DNA of 64,000 nucleotides from Pseudomonadota bacterium (GCA_023402175.1 JAEXCN010000053.1:74738-138737), one strand, 5' to 3'. Counted from the first letter of the stretch, positions 25,471-34,663 are shown. The notes: generated by a model not told the origin, from the letters alone. Numbers and translations: made by a program.

Positions 25471-27819
25471 GTGAAGTCGTCCCGGCTCGGCCATCCGCTT
25501 TCACCCGGCTCTGTCCTGTTCGTCATCGCCGCGATGCTGTCGCTGCTCGCTTCGTGCGGCGGCGCTCCCGCACCCGCGGCCCCCTCGAAACACGACGGGC
25601 TGGAGGTCGGAAAAGGGGCGTCCTCGGGTGCCGCTGCGCCCGCGGCGCACGCGCCGGAGGACGACGCGCCGATCCCGATCGCGAGCGACGACGCGGTTCG
25701 TGGGAGCCGGCTCGCCTACGTCACGATCGTCGTCTTCTCCGATTTCCAGTGCCCGTTCTGCACCCGGCTCGAAACGACGATCGATCGACTGCGTGAGGAG
25801 TACGGCGAAGACAAGCTCCGCATCGTCTTCAAGAACAGCCCGCTCCCGTTCCACCAGCATGCACGGCTCGCCGCCGAGGTCGGCCAGGGCGTGCTCGCGC
25901 TCGCCGGACAGGAGGCCTTCTGGCGTTACCACGCTGTGGCGTTCCGCCGGCAGGGCGTGATGTCGCCCGAGGCGATCCGCGCGTGGGCCGTCAATGCCGG
26001 TGTCGACGAGCGCGCGCTCGAGGACGGCCTCGCGAAGAAGAAGTGGGCGCAGAAGGTCGACTACGACATCAGCGTCGCGAAGAAGATCGGCGCGAGCGGC
26101 ACGCCGATGTCCTACGTCAACGGCGTGCTCATCTCGGGCGCGCAGCCGTTCGACCGGTTCAAAGAGGTCGTCGAGCAGGAGCTCGCGAACGCCAAGGCGC
26201 TCGTCGAGCGCGGCGTCGCGCGCGACAAGGTCTACACGCAGCTCGCCACCGCGAACTTCAAGCCGGCGCGCAGCGACGACGACGACGACGATGCTCGCGA
26301 TGCCGCCGAGGCGAAGATCGTCAACAAGATCCCTGCCGGGAACGCTCCCGTGCGCGGACCCGCGACCGCGCAGGTCACGATCATCGAGTTTTCTGACTTC
26401 CAGTGCCCGTTCTGCAAGCGCGGCGAGGAGACGATGGCGCGGATCCGTCGCGAGTACGGCGACAAGGTCCGCATCCTCTGGCGCGACATGCCGCTGCCGT
26501 TCCACCCGCGCGCCGAGCCGGCCGCGCAGCTCGCGCGTGCTGCGCGCGCACAGAAGGGAGATGCGGGCTTCTGGGCGGTGCACGATCTGCTCTTCCAGAG
26601 CCAGCCGAACCTCGAGGACTCCGACCTCGAACGCATCTCACGCGAGGCGAAGCTCGATACCGCGAAGGCGATGGCCGCGGTCGCGGGCAAGACCTTCAAG
26701 AAGGCGATCGAGGACGACGTCAGTGTCGGCGATGACTTCAAGGCCTCCGGCACGCCTCACTTCTTCATCAACGGTCGGCGCCTCGTCGGCGCGCAGCCGT
26801 TCGAGAAGTTCAAGCCGATCATCGACGAGGAGATTGCCAAGGCCGATGCGCTGCTCGCCCAGGGCACGTCGCGCGCGGCCCTCTACGACACGTTGATCAA
26901 GGACGGCACGGCGCCGTCCGAGCCGGAGAAGAAGGCGATCGCTCCAGCTCCTGCGAACGCTCCCTTCCGTGGGACCGCGAACGCCAAGGTCGTCATCCAG
27001 GAGGTCGCGGACTTCCAGTGCCCGTTCTGCAAGCGGGCCGACGCGACGATGGAGGAGCTCCTCAAGGCGTATCCGGGCAAGATCAAGATCGTCTGGCGCG
27101 ACAAGCCGCTGCCGATGCACAGCAACGCGCCCCTCGCCGCCGAGGCCGCGCGCGAGGCGTACGCGCAAAAGGGGAACGAGGGCTTCGCGAAGATGCAGAA
27201 GCTGCTCTTCGACAACCAGCAGGCGCTCGAGCGCTCCGATCTCGACGGCTACGCGAAGTCGATCGGCCTCGACATGAACAAGTTCGCCCGTGCGCTCGAC
27301 TCCCATGTGCACAAGGCCGTGGTCGACGCCGACGACAACGCTACGAGCGATGCGGGGGTGACCGGGACACCGGCCTTCTTCGTCGGGCCGTACTTCATCT
27401 CCGGCGCGCAGCCGTACGCGAAGTTCCGCAAGGCCGTCGAGCTGGTGCTCAATCCGCCTCCCGCACCAAAGGGCGGCGAGGCGGTGAGCGGAGCGACGGG
27501 GCTCGGGATCAAGGACGTGACCGTGGGCACCGGCCGCGCCGTGAAGGCGGGCGACAAGGTGAAAGTGCACTACGTGGGAACATTGCCGGACGGCACGGAG
27601 TTCGATCAATCGAAGAAGCACGGCGCGCCGTTCTCGTTCGAGGTCGGCACGGGACGCGTCATCAAGGGTTGGGATCAGGGCCTCGTCGGGATGAAGGTCG
27701 GCGGAAAACGGAAGCTGACGATCCCGCCCGATCTCGCCTACGGTGATCGAGGTGTGCCCGGAGCGATCCCGCCGAAGTCCACGCTGCTCTTCGACATCGA
27801 GCTGCTCGCGATCGAATGA
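25471..27819 (+). CDS. Lipoprotein with three DsbA-like domains fused to an FKBP prolyl isomerase
   Basis: The 782-residue product begins at GTG 25471. It has a lipoprotein signal (VLFVIAAMLSL, lipobox LASC with Cys29) and an Ala/Pro-rich linker. Three DsbA-like domains follow, with CPFC at 94-97, 312-315 and 517-520, each with a matching GTP cis-Pro motif. A C-terminal FKBP domain (about 675-782) has the typical VKVHYVGTLPDGTEFD and GVPGAIPPKSTLLFDIEL segments. It should be a lipid-anchored envelope folding factor combining thiol oxidoreductase and peptidyl-prolyl isomerase activity. It is clearly paralogous to the 4167 protein, which lacks FKBP. The downstream beta-barrel gene may be a client, but only position suggests it. 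Confidence 0.93.
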   Translation: MKSSRLGHPLSPGSVLFVIAAMLSLLASCGGAPAPAAPSKHDGLEVGKGASSGAAAPAAHAPEDDAPIPIASDDAVRGSRLAYVTIVVFSDFQCPFCTRLETTIDRLREEYGEDKLRIVFKNSPLPFHQHARLAAEVGQGVLALAGQEAFWRYHAVAFRRQGVMSPEAIRAWAVNAGVDERALEDGLAKKKWAQKVDYDISVAKKIGASGTPMSYVNGVLISGAQPFDRFKEVVEQELANAKALVERGVARDKVYTQLATANFKPARSDDDDDDARDAAEAKIVNKIPAGNAPVRGPATAQVTIIEFSDFQCPFCKRGEETMARIRREYGDKVRILWRDMPLPFHPRAEPAAQLARAARAQKGDAGFWAVHDLLFQSQPNLEDSDLERISREAKLDTAKAMAAVAGKTFKKAIEDDVSVGDDFKASGTPHFFINGRRLVGAQPFEKFKPIIDEEIAKADALLAQGTSRAALYDTLIKDGTAPSEPEKKAIAPAPANAPFRGTANAKVVIQEVADFQCPFCKRADATMEELLKAYPGKIKIVWRDKPLPMHSNAPLAAEAAREAYAQKGNEGFAKMQKLLFDNQQALERSDLDGYAKSIGLDMNKFARALDSHVHKAVVDADDNATSDAGVTGTPAFFVGPYFISGAQPYAKFRKAVELVLNPPPAPKGGEAVSGATGLGIKDVTVGTGRAVKAGDKVKVHYVGTLPDGTEFDQSKKHGAPFSFEVGTGRVIKGWDQGLVGMKVGGKRKLTIPPDLAYGDRGVPGAIPPKSTLLFDIELLAIE

Positions 27820-27847
27820 CGACACCGGGATGAAACGACGGAGCTCC

Positions 27848-28405
27848 ATGCGCGCGATCCTTCTCGGCGCCGTCGCGTTCGGAGCGGCGCTCGTCGCATC
27901 GCCGAGCGCGCACGCGATCGAACGGCAGCATCATCTCGGGCTCGCGCCGGCGCTCGGCGTCCTCAGCATCGACGGCAAGTCCACGGCGAGCGTCGGAGGC
28001 GGCGGCGCGCTCCACTACACGTATGGCCTCTCCGACGCCTGGAACCTGAGCATCGAGGCGAGCAGCGTCGTCGTCGCTGCCGATGAGAAGAAGCTCCCGA
28101 ACAGCCCGCACAATCGTCCGGAGAGGGTCGATCACGGCGCCGTCGGCGTCGCGTACGTGATCGACATCCTCCGCTGGGTGCCGTACGTCGGCGCGTACGG
28201 CGGCGTGTATCACCTCGCAGGCGGCACGCTCGACGATCCGCTGTTCCTTCCGGGCCTCTCCGTCGGAGCGGGGCTCGACTACCAGATCAATCGGCAGCTC
28301 GCCGTCGGTCTCGCCGGCCGGCAGCACTTCTTGCTCAGCAAGATGGACCAGTACCCCTCGTACACGACAGCGCTCCTGCGCTTCGAGTACATGTGGGGCT
28401 ACTGA
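27848..28405 (+). CDS. Predicted small outer-membrane beta-barrel protein
   Basis: From the ATG at 27848, with GGAG a few bases upstream, the protein has 185 residues. A signal peptide ends at AHA before IERQHH. The mature part alternates hydrophobic and polar residues with many Gly and Tyr, and ends in the aromatic residues of EYMWGY, as outer-membrane barrels do. An ATG at 27830 is also possible. It begins just after the DsbA-FKBP gene on the same strand and may be cotranscribed. Function unknown; the barrel assignment rests on composition. Confidence 0.7.
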   Translation: MRAILLGAVAFGAALVASPSAHAIERQHHLGLAPALGVLSIDGKSTASVGGGGALHYTYGLSDAWNLSIEASSVVVAADEKKLPNSPHNRPERVDHGAVGVAYVIDILRWVPYVGAYGGVYHLAGGTLDDPLFLPGLSVGAGLDYQINRQLAVGLAGRQHFLLSKMDQYPSYTTALLRFEYMWGY

Positions 28406-28433
28406 GAGCCGCCCGCGTCGAGCGCGCGCGCTG

Positions 28434-29672
28434 TTACTTCGCGCCCTTTTCGGGCTGGCTCAGGCCGAAGCCGTCGTGCAGGGCGCGGACGGCGAGCTCC
28501 GTGTACTTCTGGTGCACGAGGCAGCTCACCTTGATCTCGCTCGTCGAGATCGCCTGGATGTTGATGCCCTCGGCAGCGAGGATGCGGAACATCTTGGCGG
28601 CGATGCCGGCATGCGAGCGCATGCCGAGGCCGACGATCGACACCTTCACGATGTCCTCGTCGTAGCGGATCTCCTGCGCACCGAGGCGCTTGCCGACTTC
28701 CTCGATGAAAGGCTTCGCGCGGACGAGGTCCGTCTTCGCGAGTGTGAACGTGACGTCGGCGCGGTCGGACATGCCCGTCGTCGCGTTCTGGATGATCATG
28801 TCGACCGAGACGTTCTTCTCGGCGAGCGAGCTGAAGAGCTCGGCGACGATGCCGGGCTTGTCGTGGATCCCGATCACGTTCACGCGCGCTTCGGACTTGT
28901 CGTAAGCGACGCCCGCGACGACGACGTCTTCGAGCGACTTCTCCTCGCCGGTCACCCACGTGCCCTGCGAGTCGTTGAACGAGCTTCGGACGTGCACCGG
29001 AACGCCGTACTTCATCGCAATCTCCACGCTGCGGATCTGCAGCACCTTCGCGCCGAGCGACGCGAGCTCGAGCATCTCCTCGTACGAGATCTTCGAGATC
29101 TTCGTCGCGGACGGGCAGATGTTGGGGTCGGTCGTGTAGACGCCGTCGACGTCGGTGTAGATCTCGCACGCGTCGGCGCCGATCGCCGCGGCCACCGCTA
29201 CCGCCGTCGTGTCCGACCCGCCGCGGCCGAGCGTCGTGATGTCGCCGTTCTCGTCGACACCCTGAAAGCCCGCGACGACGGCGATCTGACCCTTCTCGAG
29301 CGTCGAGAAGATCTTCGAGCCCTCGATCGTCTTGATGCGCGCCTTCGTGAACGCGCCGTCGGTGAGGATCTTCACCTGATGACCGAGGAGCGAACGCGCC
29401 TTGCCGCCCTCGGACTGGATGGCGAGCGAGAGCAGCGCCGACGTGATCTGCTCACCCGTGGCGGCGATGACATCCATCTCGCGCGCCTCCGGGACCGACG
29501 CGACCTCGTGCGCGAGCTTCAGCAGGCGATTCGTCTCGCCGCTCATCGCGCTGACGATGACGACGACGTCGTTGCCTTCCTTCTGCGTCGCTACCGCCCG
29601 CTTGGCGACGTTGCGGATGCGTTCAACTGACCCAACCGAAGTGCCCCCGAACTTCTGGACGACGAGTGCCAT
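28434..29672 (-). CDS. lysC: Aspartate kinase
   Basis: From ATG 29672 the product has 412 residues. The kinase domain begins with VVQKFGGTSVGS and contains the GRGGSDTTAVAVA substrate-binding motif. Two ACT domains follow (ARVNVIGIHDKPG and KVSIVGLGMRSHAG). This is the monofunctional, feedback-regulated type that phosphorylates aspartate at the start of lysine, threonine and methionine synthesis. Length and motifs are normal for the family. No other gene of the pathway is adjacent. Confidence 0.96.
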   Translation of the reverse strand: MALVVQKFGGTSVGSVERIRNVAKRAVATQKEGNDVVVIVSAMSGETNRLLKLAHEVASVPEAREMDVIAATGEQITSALLSLAIQSEGGKARSLLGHQVKILTDGAFTKARIKTIEGSKIFSTLEKGQIAVVAGFQGVDENGDITTLGRGGSDTTAVAVAAAIGADACEIYTDVDGVYTTDPNICPSATKISKISYEEMLELASLGAKVLQIRSVEIAMKYGVPVHVRSSFNDSQGTWVTGEEKSLEDVVVAGVAYDKSEARVNVIGIHDKPGIVAELFSSLAEKNVSVDMIIQNATTGMSDRADVTFTLAKTDLVRAKPFIEEVGKRLGAQEIRYDEDIVKVSIVGLGMRSHAGIAAKMFRILAAEGINIQAISTSEIKVSCLVHQKYTELAVRALHDGFGLSQPEKGAK

Positions 29673-29782
29673 ATGCGATCGCTCGGCGGCCTCTCTACGG
29701 CCCCTTCCTTGATGCGTCAACAACGGCCTTGGGCAACCGCATCCTCCGCCCAAGCTCGCGTCGATGCGTCAAGACGTCGTCT

Positions 29783-30301
29783 TCAGCCGGCGTCGCCCGG
29801 CCGGACGCGCACGTGTCCACGGCAGAGCTGATCGACGAGCCGGAGCATCGTCGGAACACGAGATGGGCCATGCATCTCGGCGACGCGCTTCACCGCGTCG
29901 ACGGCGACGCCTGCCTCGTCGACCCAGAGCGGAGCAGTGGACGTCCCGCGCAGCACGGGCATCGCGGGTGACCCGACGAAGCGCGTCTTCGCGACGCCCA
30001 CCACCGTGCGGATGTGCGGCTCGGCCTCGAGCAGGCGAGCGCCGAGCCCAGGCTTGCCGTGCTCGAGCCAGACGTGCCCGTCGACGATGACGATCTCGGG
30101 CGTGGTCGAGAGCATCGCGAGCGCGGCGAGGACGCACGGCAGCTCACGCTTGTAGAATGCACCTGACTCGTACGGGGCGACGTGCTCGACCGCGACGACG
30201 TGCTGCTCGAGCGGCGCGTCCGCGCTCCACGAGGCGAACCCGACGACGGCGGCCCGGGCGCCCCCGCTCTCGAGATAGTGCACGTCGACGCAGGCGATCA
30301 C
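29783..30301 (-). CDS. Endonuclease V-like protein
   Basis: The 172 residues fit a short endonuclease V: an N-terminal CVDVHY strand, a central YKRELP with the conserved Glu, IVIVDGHVWLE in place of the usual VDGHG motif, and VVGVAKTRF near the end. The family nicks DNA or RNA at deoxyinosine or inosine. Three acidic metal-ligand positions appear conserved, so activity is plausible. The sequence is divergent and shorter than E. coli Nfi. It lies between the aspartokinase and DUF2330 genes on the same strand. Confidence 0.78.
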   Translation of the reverse strand: MIACVDVHYLESGGARAAVVGFASWSADAPLEQHVVAVEHVAPYESGAFYKRELPCVLAALAMLSTTPEIVIVDGHVWLEHGKPGLGARLLEAEPHIRTVVGVAKTRFVGSPAMPVLRGTSTAPLWVDEAGVAVDAVKRVAEMHGPSRVPTMLRLVDQLCRGHVRVRPGDAG

Positions 30302-30343
30302 GACCTTGCATGATGGCCATCGTTCGGACGGGCGGAAGGAGGA

Positions 30344-31861
30344 TCAGCTCTTCTTCCGCCGCATGATGCGCGAGACCACGAACGCGGTTCCCGCGATGAG
30401 CGCGTACGTGCCGTGTCGCCAGCGCGCCCGCTGCGGAGAGATGCTCGCCTGGATGGCGCCGGTCGTCTGCGTCTGATGGACGTTGTCGACGACGACCTGC
30501 TCCGGGTTGGGCTCGAGGAGCAACGTGTCGGCGAGCGCAGCGTTCGGCAGGTTCGCGCGGAGGCGCGTCACCCAGACGTCGGCCCTTGCGAGCCCGTCGA
30601 GCGCGACGTCGAGATCGTCGCAGACCGTCGGACGGACCTTCGGCGGCTTCGGTCCCGTCGTCTCGCCGCTGCTCGCGTCTTCCGCTTCGAGGCCGCCGTC
30701 GGGGATTTCTCCGCCATCACCGAGCTCACCGCCGTCCGGATCGGTCGACGCCTCGGCGCCGGCGTCGTCGGGTCCTTCTTCCGCGCCCGCTTCGGGAAGC
30801 GGCTGCCCGAACGTCGGGCACGACTGCTTGTAAGCGGCGGCGAGCGGAGGGTTGCCCATCGTGAAGCCGGGCTGGAGGAGCGGCGCGTCCGGATCGAGTC
30901 CGGGCTTGTTCGCGTACTCGGTGACGAACGCGCGACCATCACCCGTTGCCATCGCTCGTGCGAGGAGCTCCTGGTAGTTCGAGCGGTTCTGGCCGTAGTC
31001 CCAGATCAGCTCCTTGAAGTCGACGGGACCTTCGGGGAAGTTCTTCGTCCGGTAACGTCCCTCGCCGATGACGTAGAGCGTGATGCCGACCTTTGCGCCG
31101 GCGCCGATCTGCATGAGCCGCAGCGGTAAGCTGAGGTCCGCGCCGGGAGAGACGATCCGGATCGGCTCGATCTTCCGCTCGCTCTGGCTCGGCTGGAGGC
31201 GGAGCGCGATGAAGTCGAAGCCGTTCTGGACGTACGAGGCGATGATCGGACCGGAGATCTCCGGGATCGCGTAGCCGTGCTCGACGAGCCACTTCTGGAG
31301 CGCGTCGGGATCTTCGGAGCGCAGCGTGACCGTCTCGTAGGGGCCGACGACCGCCTCCTCGACGATCTGCACCTTGTCGCCGCCCGCGCCGGCCGACGGG
31401 GCTCCCATCGCGAACGACGCATAGTCGGACGACATCACGCAGCAGCCGCCACTTTCGTCGTCGCCGCCGTATCCACCGCCGCTGGACTGCGGCGCCATGA
31501 TGATCGGCCGCGTGCTCGCGTCGAGCGACGCGAACCATGACTCGTTCGAGGGCTCGAGCCTCGTGCCCGGTTTTGCCGGGAGCACGTACGCGAAGTCCTT
31601 CGGATTGCCCGTGTACTGGATCTGGTCCCAGAGGATCGTGCGCTGCTTCGAGATCGACAGCGCCATCTGATGATCGCTCACGACGGTCGACTCACTGGAG
31701 CTCGCGTAACACGCTCCGCACGCGTCGGCATCGCGCGGGACGAGCACCGAGAGCGCCGCTGCAGCTCCAGCGACGAGGGCCCCCGATCTTCCTCGCGAGC
31801 GGGGCGCGGCCATGACATCGGTGTCGTGCTTCTTGCCTTCGAGTCCGAGCTCGCTCCCCAT
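30344..31861 (-). CDS. DUF2330 exported protein with a C-terminal membrane anchor
   Basis: From ATG 31861, which has a strong GGAAGGAG box, the protein has 505 residues. A signal sequence is followed by ACGACYAS, a motif typical of DUF2330 proteins of deltaproteobacteria, and by the KDFAYVLPA strand. A Pro/Glu/Asp-rich low-complexity stretch lies in the last third, and the protein ends with a hydrophobic helix and a basic RRKKS tail, suggesting a C-terminal anchor. The molecular function of DUF2330 is unknown. It is divergent from the receiver protein gene at 32092. Confidence 0.85.
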   Translation of the reverse strand: MGSELGLEGKKHDTDVMAAPRSRGRSGALVAGAAAALSVLVPRDADACGACYASSSESTVVSDHQMALSISKQRTILWDQIQYTGNPKDFAYVLPAKPGTRLEPSNESWFASLDASTRPIIMAPQSSGGGYGGDDESGGCCVMSSDYASFAMGAPSAGAGGDKVQIVEEAVVGPYETVTLRSEDPDALQKWLVEHGYAIPEISGPIIASYVQNGFDFIALRLQPSQSERKIEPIRIVSPGADLSLPLRLMQIGAGAKVGITLYVIGEGRYRTKNFPEGPVDFKELIWDYGQNRSNYQELLARAMATGDGRAFVTEYANKPGLDPDAPLLQPGFTMGNPPLAAAYKQSCPTFGQPLPEAGAEEGPDDAGAEASTDPDGGELGDGGEIPDGGLEAEDASSGETTGPKPPKVRPTVCDDLDVALDGLARADVWVTRLRANLPNAALADTLLLEPNPEQVVVDNVHQTQTTGAIQASISPQRARWRHGTYALIAGTAFVVSRIMRRKKS

Positions 31862-32091
31862 CGATTGCGTCTCCTTCCGCGATTCTCGCGTGTATCGGCC
31901 CGCGACAGCAACGTGCATGCCTGACGGACCGTGGCAGGTCAGCACATTGACGTGTCGTGCCACGTGACAGAAAGGCTCCAACGAGCCCGATCGTTCGTGA
32001 GTTAATGCGACGACTGCGTCGGCCCAGCGTTTGCTCGCGTCGGGCTTCGCCGCAGCGCCGAGCGCACGGCATTGCCCGAGGACGTACGAAC

Positions 32092-32763
32092 ATGCTGAAT
32101 GCCACCGGCGCGAGCGCGCGGGTGCTCGTCGTCGAGGACGATCTCGACGCGCAAGAGATCTATCGCGGCACACTTCGCCATGCGGGCTACGACGTCGCCG
32201 TCGCCGGCACCGTCCTCGAAGCGAAGCGCGAGGCGCGGGTGTACCCGCCGAGGCTCGTCGTCCTCGACTCGCGGCTTCCCGACGGAAACGGGACGGAGCT
32301 GCTCCGGAGCTGGAAGCGCTGTCCGGAGATGTCGAGCGTCCCCGTCGTCATGGTCACCGCGTTCTCCGGAGAGCACGACGTCCAGGCCGCCGCGCTTGCC
32401 GGCGCCGACGCATTCCTCGTGAAGCCGTGTTTCGGCGCTGCGCTGACGAAGCAGCTCTCGCAGTTCGTCACGCCGAGCCTTCCGCGGCGCCGGCGCTCGC
32501 GTCCGAGCGTGCCACGCGTGGCCCTCACGCTCGCGGAGCGATACGCGGCGAAGACCACACTTCATCGCTCGGGCAACGGCGAGCTCCAAGCACGATGCGA
32601 TTCGTGCTTCCGGCCCTCACCGCTGCTCGGCCCTGACGACGGCGCAGCCGAGAGCCGGGCGGTGCATCTCGGATGGTCCCATCGCCGCGACCGATGGACG
32701 TGCCCAGTCTGTATCGAACGGCACAAGCTGCCCCCCAGTCCAGGCCGCAAAAGGCGCTCCTGA
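32092..32763 (+). CDS. Response regulator with a C-terminal zinc-ribbon-like segment
   Basis: From ATG 32092 the product has 223 residues. The N-terminal 120 residues are a receiver (VLVVEDDLD, phospho-Asp in LVVLDSRLPD, Lys in FLVKPCF). The remainder is basic and has CDSC followed about 40 residues later by CPVC, a pair that could bind zinc. No known output domain is recognised. A role in protein-protein contact or nucleic-acid binding is possible. It has no kinase beside it. Its promoter region (31862-32091) is shared with the divergent DUF2330 gene. Confidence 0.72.
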   Translation: MLNATGASARVLVVEDDLDAQEIYRGTLRHAGYDVAVAGTVLEAKREARVYPPRLVVLDSRLPDGNGTELLRSWKRCPEMSSVPVVMVTAFSGEHDVQAAALAGADAFLVKPCFGAALTKQLSQFVTPSLPRRRRSRPSVPRVALTLAERYAAKTTLHRSGNGELQARCDSCFRPSPLLGPDDGAAESRAVHLGWSHRRDRWTCPVCIERHKLPPSPGRKRRS

Positions 32764-32850
32764 GAGCGATTCGAGCGGCTTCATCAGATTCCACGTGACC
32801 TTCGTCGAGAAGGGTTGACCCGCGGCGCGTGCTCGCCGATCGTCGCGGGG

Positions 32851-32934
32851 CCCCGTGTATTCACGGGGACAAGCAAGCGCCCCGTGTATTCATGGGGGCA
32901 AGCAAGCGCCCCGTGTACTCATGGGGGACGAGGG
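32851..32934 (+). repeat. Three 29-bp tandem repeats, each forming a hairpin, just before fliO
   Basis: Three head-to-tail units begin at 32851, 32880 and 32909, the last incomplete. Each contains CCCCGTGTATTCACGGGG or a close variant, a 7-bp inverted repeat with a 4-nt loop, followed by the spacer AAGCAAGCG. The array ends at the GGGGAG ribosome binding site of fliO. It could form a chain of RNA hairpins in the leader or bind a protein. Confidence 0.9.
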
Positions 32935-32943
32935 GAGCGGGCA

Positions 32944-33291
32944 GTGGGGTCTTACGCGGGGTACATCGTCCAGACGATCGTGACGTTGGTCGCGGTCTGC
33001 GCCATCGCGTTCGTCGTGCTGTACGGCGCGCGGCGGCTCGGTGTCGGCAGGCCGCGCGGGCCCATCGAGCTCGTCGGCCTCTTGCCGCTCGATGCACGGC
33101 GATCGATCTACCTCGTGAAGGTCGCCGGTCAGGTGATCGTCGTCGGCGCGTCCGAGGCGGGCTTCACGAAGCTAGGTGAGCTGCCCGCGGATGAAGTCCC
33201 GCTCGAGCTGAAGACAGAAGCCGCTCCGTTCGCCGACGTGTTCGCACGCGTGCTCGGCCGAGCGCCTCGCGCGAAGGACGGCCGCGGATGA
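32944..33291 (+). CDS. fliO: FliO-like membrane protein of the flagellar/type III export apparatus
   Basis: A GTG at 32944 with a GGGGAG box gives 115 residues. A single N-terminal membrane helix (about 8-25) is followed by a small cytoplasmic domain with GPIELVGLLPLDARRSIYLVKVAGQ, characteristic of FliO. FliO helps assemble FliP in the export gate. Its stop overlaps the FliP start by 4 bp (ATGA), which supports both assignments. No other flagellar structural gene is present in the window. Confidence 0.78.
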   Translation: MGSYAGYIVQTIVTLVAVCAIAFVVLYGARRLGVGRPRGPIELVGLLPLDARRSIYLVKVAGQVIVVGASEAGFTKLGELPADEVPLELKTEAAPFADVFARVLGRAPRAKDGRG

Positions 33292-33992
33292 CGCTCGCCG
33301 CGTTCGCGCTCGTGCCGAACGACGGCGGCCGCGTCGACGATCTGCTCGGAAGGCCGATCGCGCTCGTCGTCGCGCTCACCCTCGTGTCGCTCGTGCCATT
33401 CGTCTTCATGGGCGTCACTGCGTTCGTGAAGATCTCGACGGTGCTCCAGATCGTGCGCAGCGCGATCGGGGCTCAAGGTGTTCCGTCGAACACCGTGGTG
33501 ATGGCGCTCGCGACGTCGCTCACTCTGATCGCGATGGCGCCCGTCGGGCAGCGCATCTTCGACAAGGCAGCGCCGCTCGCGCAGGGCAAGACACAGGACA
33601 CGACCTATCTCGTCGAGAAGGGTGTCGAAGCCGTTCGTGAGCCAATGCGTGACTTCCTGAAGGCGAACGCCGCGGAGAAGGAGCGGGCGCGCTTCTTCTC
33701 CGTCGCGAGGAACGCGCGGCCGGAAGCGGAGCGCGCGAGTGTCGGTGCCGAGGATCTAGCGGTGCTCGTCCCCGCGTTCGTCGTGACGGAGCTCACGGAG
33801 GCGTTCGCGATCGGGTTCTTGATCTATCTCCCGTTCCTCGTCATCGACCTCGTCGTCTCGAACGTGCTGCTCGCGCTCGGCATGCAGATGCTGAGTCCCA
33901 CGCAGGTGAGCCTCCCGTTCAAGCTGCTCCTGTTCGTCGCGATCGACGGCTGGGGGCTCTTGGCTCAGGCGCTCGTTGCGGGTTACAGATGA
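33288..33992 (+). CDS. fliP: Export-gate membrane protein FliP/SctR
   Basis: The 234-residue protein has four predicted membrane helices with the conserved FliP/SctR features: VPFVFMGVTAFVKISTVL, the cytoplasmic-loop region, and ELTEAFAIGFLIYLPFLVIDL near the C-terminus. In flagella and injectisomes it forms the export gate with FliQ and FliR. Pairing with FliO favours the flagellar type. FliQ and FliR are absent here. It is translationally coupled to fliO upstream and to a small lipoprotein gene downstream (4-bp overlap). Confidence 0.9.
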   Translation: MTLAAFALVPNDGGRVDDLLGRPIALVVALTLVSLVPFVFMGVTAFVKISTVLQIVRSAIGAQGVPSNTVVMALATSLTLIAMAPVGQRIFDKAAPLAQGKTQDTTYLVEKGVEAVREPMRDFLKANAAEKERARFFSVARNARPEAERASVGAEDLAVLVPAFVVTELTEAFAIGFLIYLPFLVIDLVVSNVLLALGMQMLSPTQVSLPFKLLLFVAIDGWGLLAQALVAGYR

Positions 33993-34216
33993 CGCCGATG
34001 AAGCGCTTCTCGATCGCCGCCGTCCTCGCGGTCCTCACGACGTCGTTCGTCGTCGTCACGACCGGTTGCGATCAGCTCAACAAGCCGCTCAGCACGTCGA
34101 GCAGCAGCAGCTCGTCGTCCAGCGGCTCGCTGGGCGGCGCGGATGCGGGAGACTCGAGCGAGGGCGGCAGCCCGGCGCCGATGATCACGGCGCAGCCCGG
34201 TGACATTCAGCTCTGA
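33989..34216 (+). CDS. Small Ser-rich lipoprotein
   Basis: The product has 75 residues, with a lipoprotein signal (MKRFSIAAVLAV, then VVTTGC as a lipobox-like site). A run of serines and a Gly/Asp/Ser-rich tail follow, and no domain is recognised. The ATG at 33989 overlaps the fliP stop; an ATG at 33998 (MKRFS) is equally plausible. Its position suggests it belongs to the fliO-fliP operon. Confidence 0.7.
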   Translation: MTPMKRFSIAAVLAVLTTSFVVVTTGCDQLNKPLSTSSSSSSSSSGSLGGADAGDSSEGGSPAPMITAQPGDIQL

Positions 34217-34361
34217 ACGGAAGAGCTCGGAGATGCTCGCGCGGCAGGCTCAATCGCTCACGGAGATGCTTTCGTTGGAAAACGATGCCGTGATCGACGC
34301 TGTATCGCTCGCACGATCCCTCGAAGAAATCGCATCGACGTGTGTGAATGATGAACGACTC

Positions 34362-34389
34362 TTGACATCTAATCCGTGGCGCGTAGAGT
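34362..34389 (+). promoter_or_regulatory. Sigma-70 promoter for tRNA-Ala
   Basis: TTGACA (34362-34367) and TAGAGT (34384-34389) are 16 bp apart, 22 bp before the first base of the tRNA. The preceding 150 bp (34217-34361) contain no supported gene. Confidence 0.75.
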
Positions 34390-34411
34390 CCGCGCCCCTG
34401 CCACAGGAATT

Positions 34412-34484
<73 letters not shown>

Positions 34485-34663
34485 CCCGATTCCCCTCGGT
34501 GAATCCGAGCACGATACGAAGAGGAGGCGGCCGTCACTGACGCGCCGCCTCTTCGCGTTCTGGAGCAAGCTCCGCCGGACGGCCATCAGCGTCCTCACGC
34601 GTCATCGCTGCGTCATGCGTCCGAGCGTTGCAGAGCGAGGCCGCATTGTTACTCTGGCGCCCA

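Noticed and set aside
32851..32934. Possible CRISPR array
   Set aside because: There are only three contiguous units with no unique spacers and no cas genes nearby. It is a short tandem hairpin repeat.
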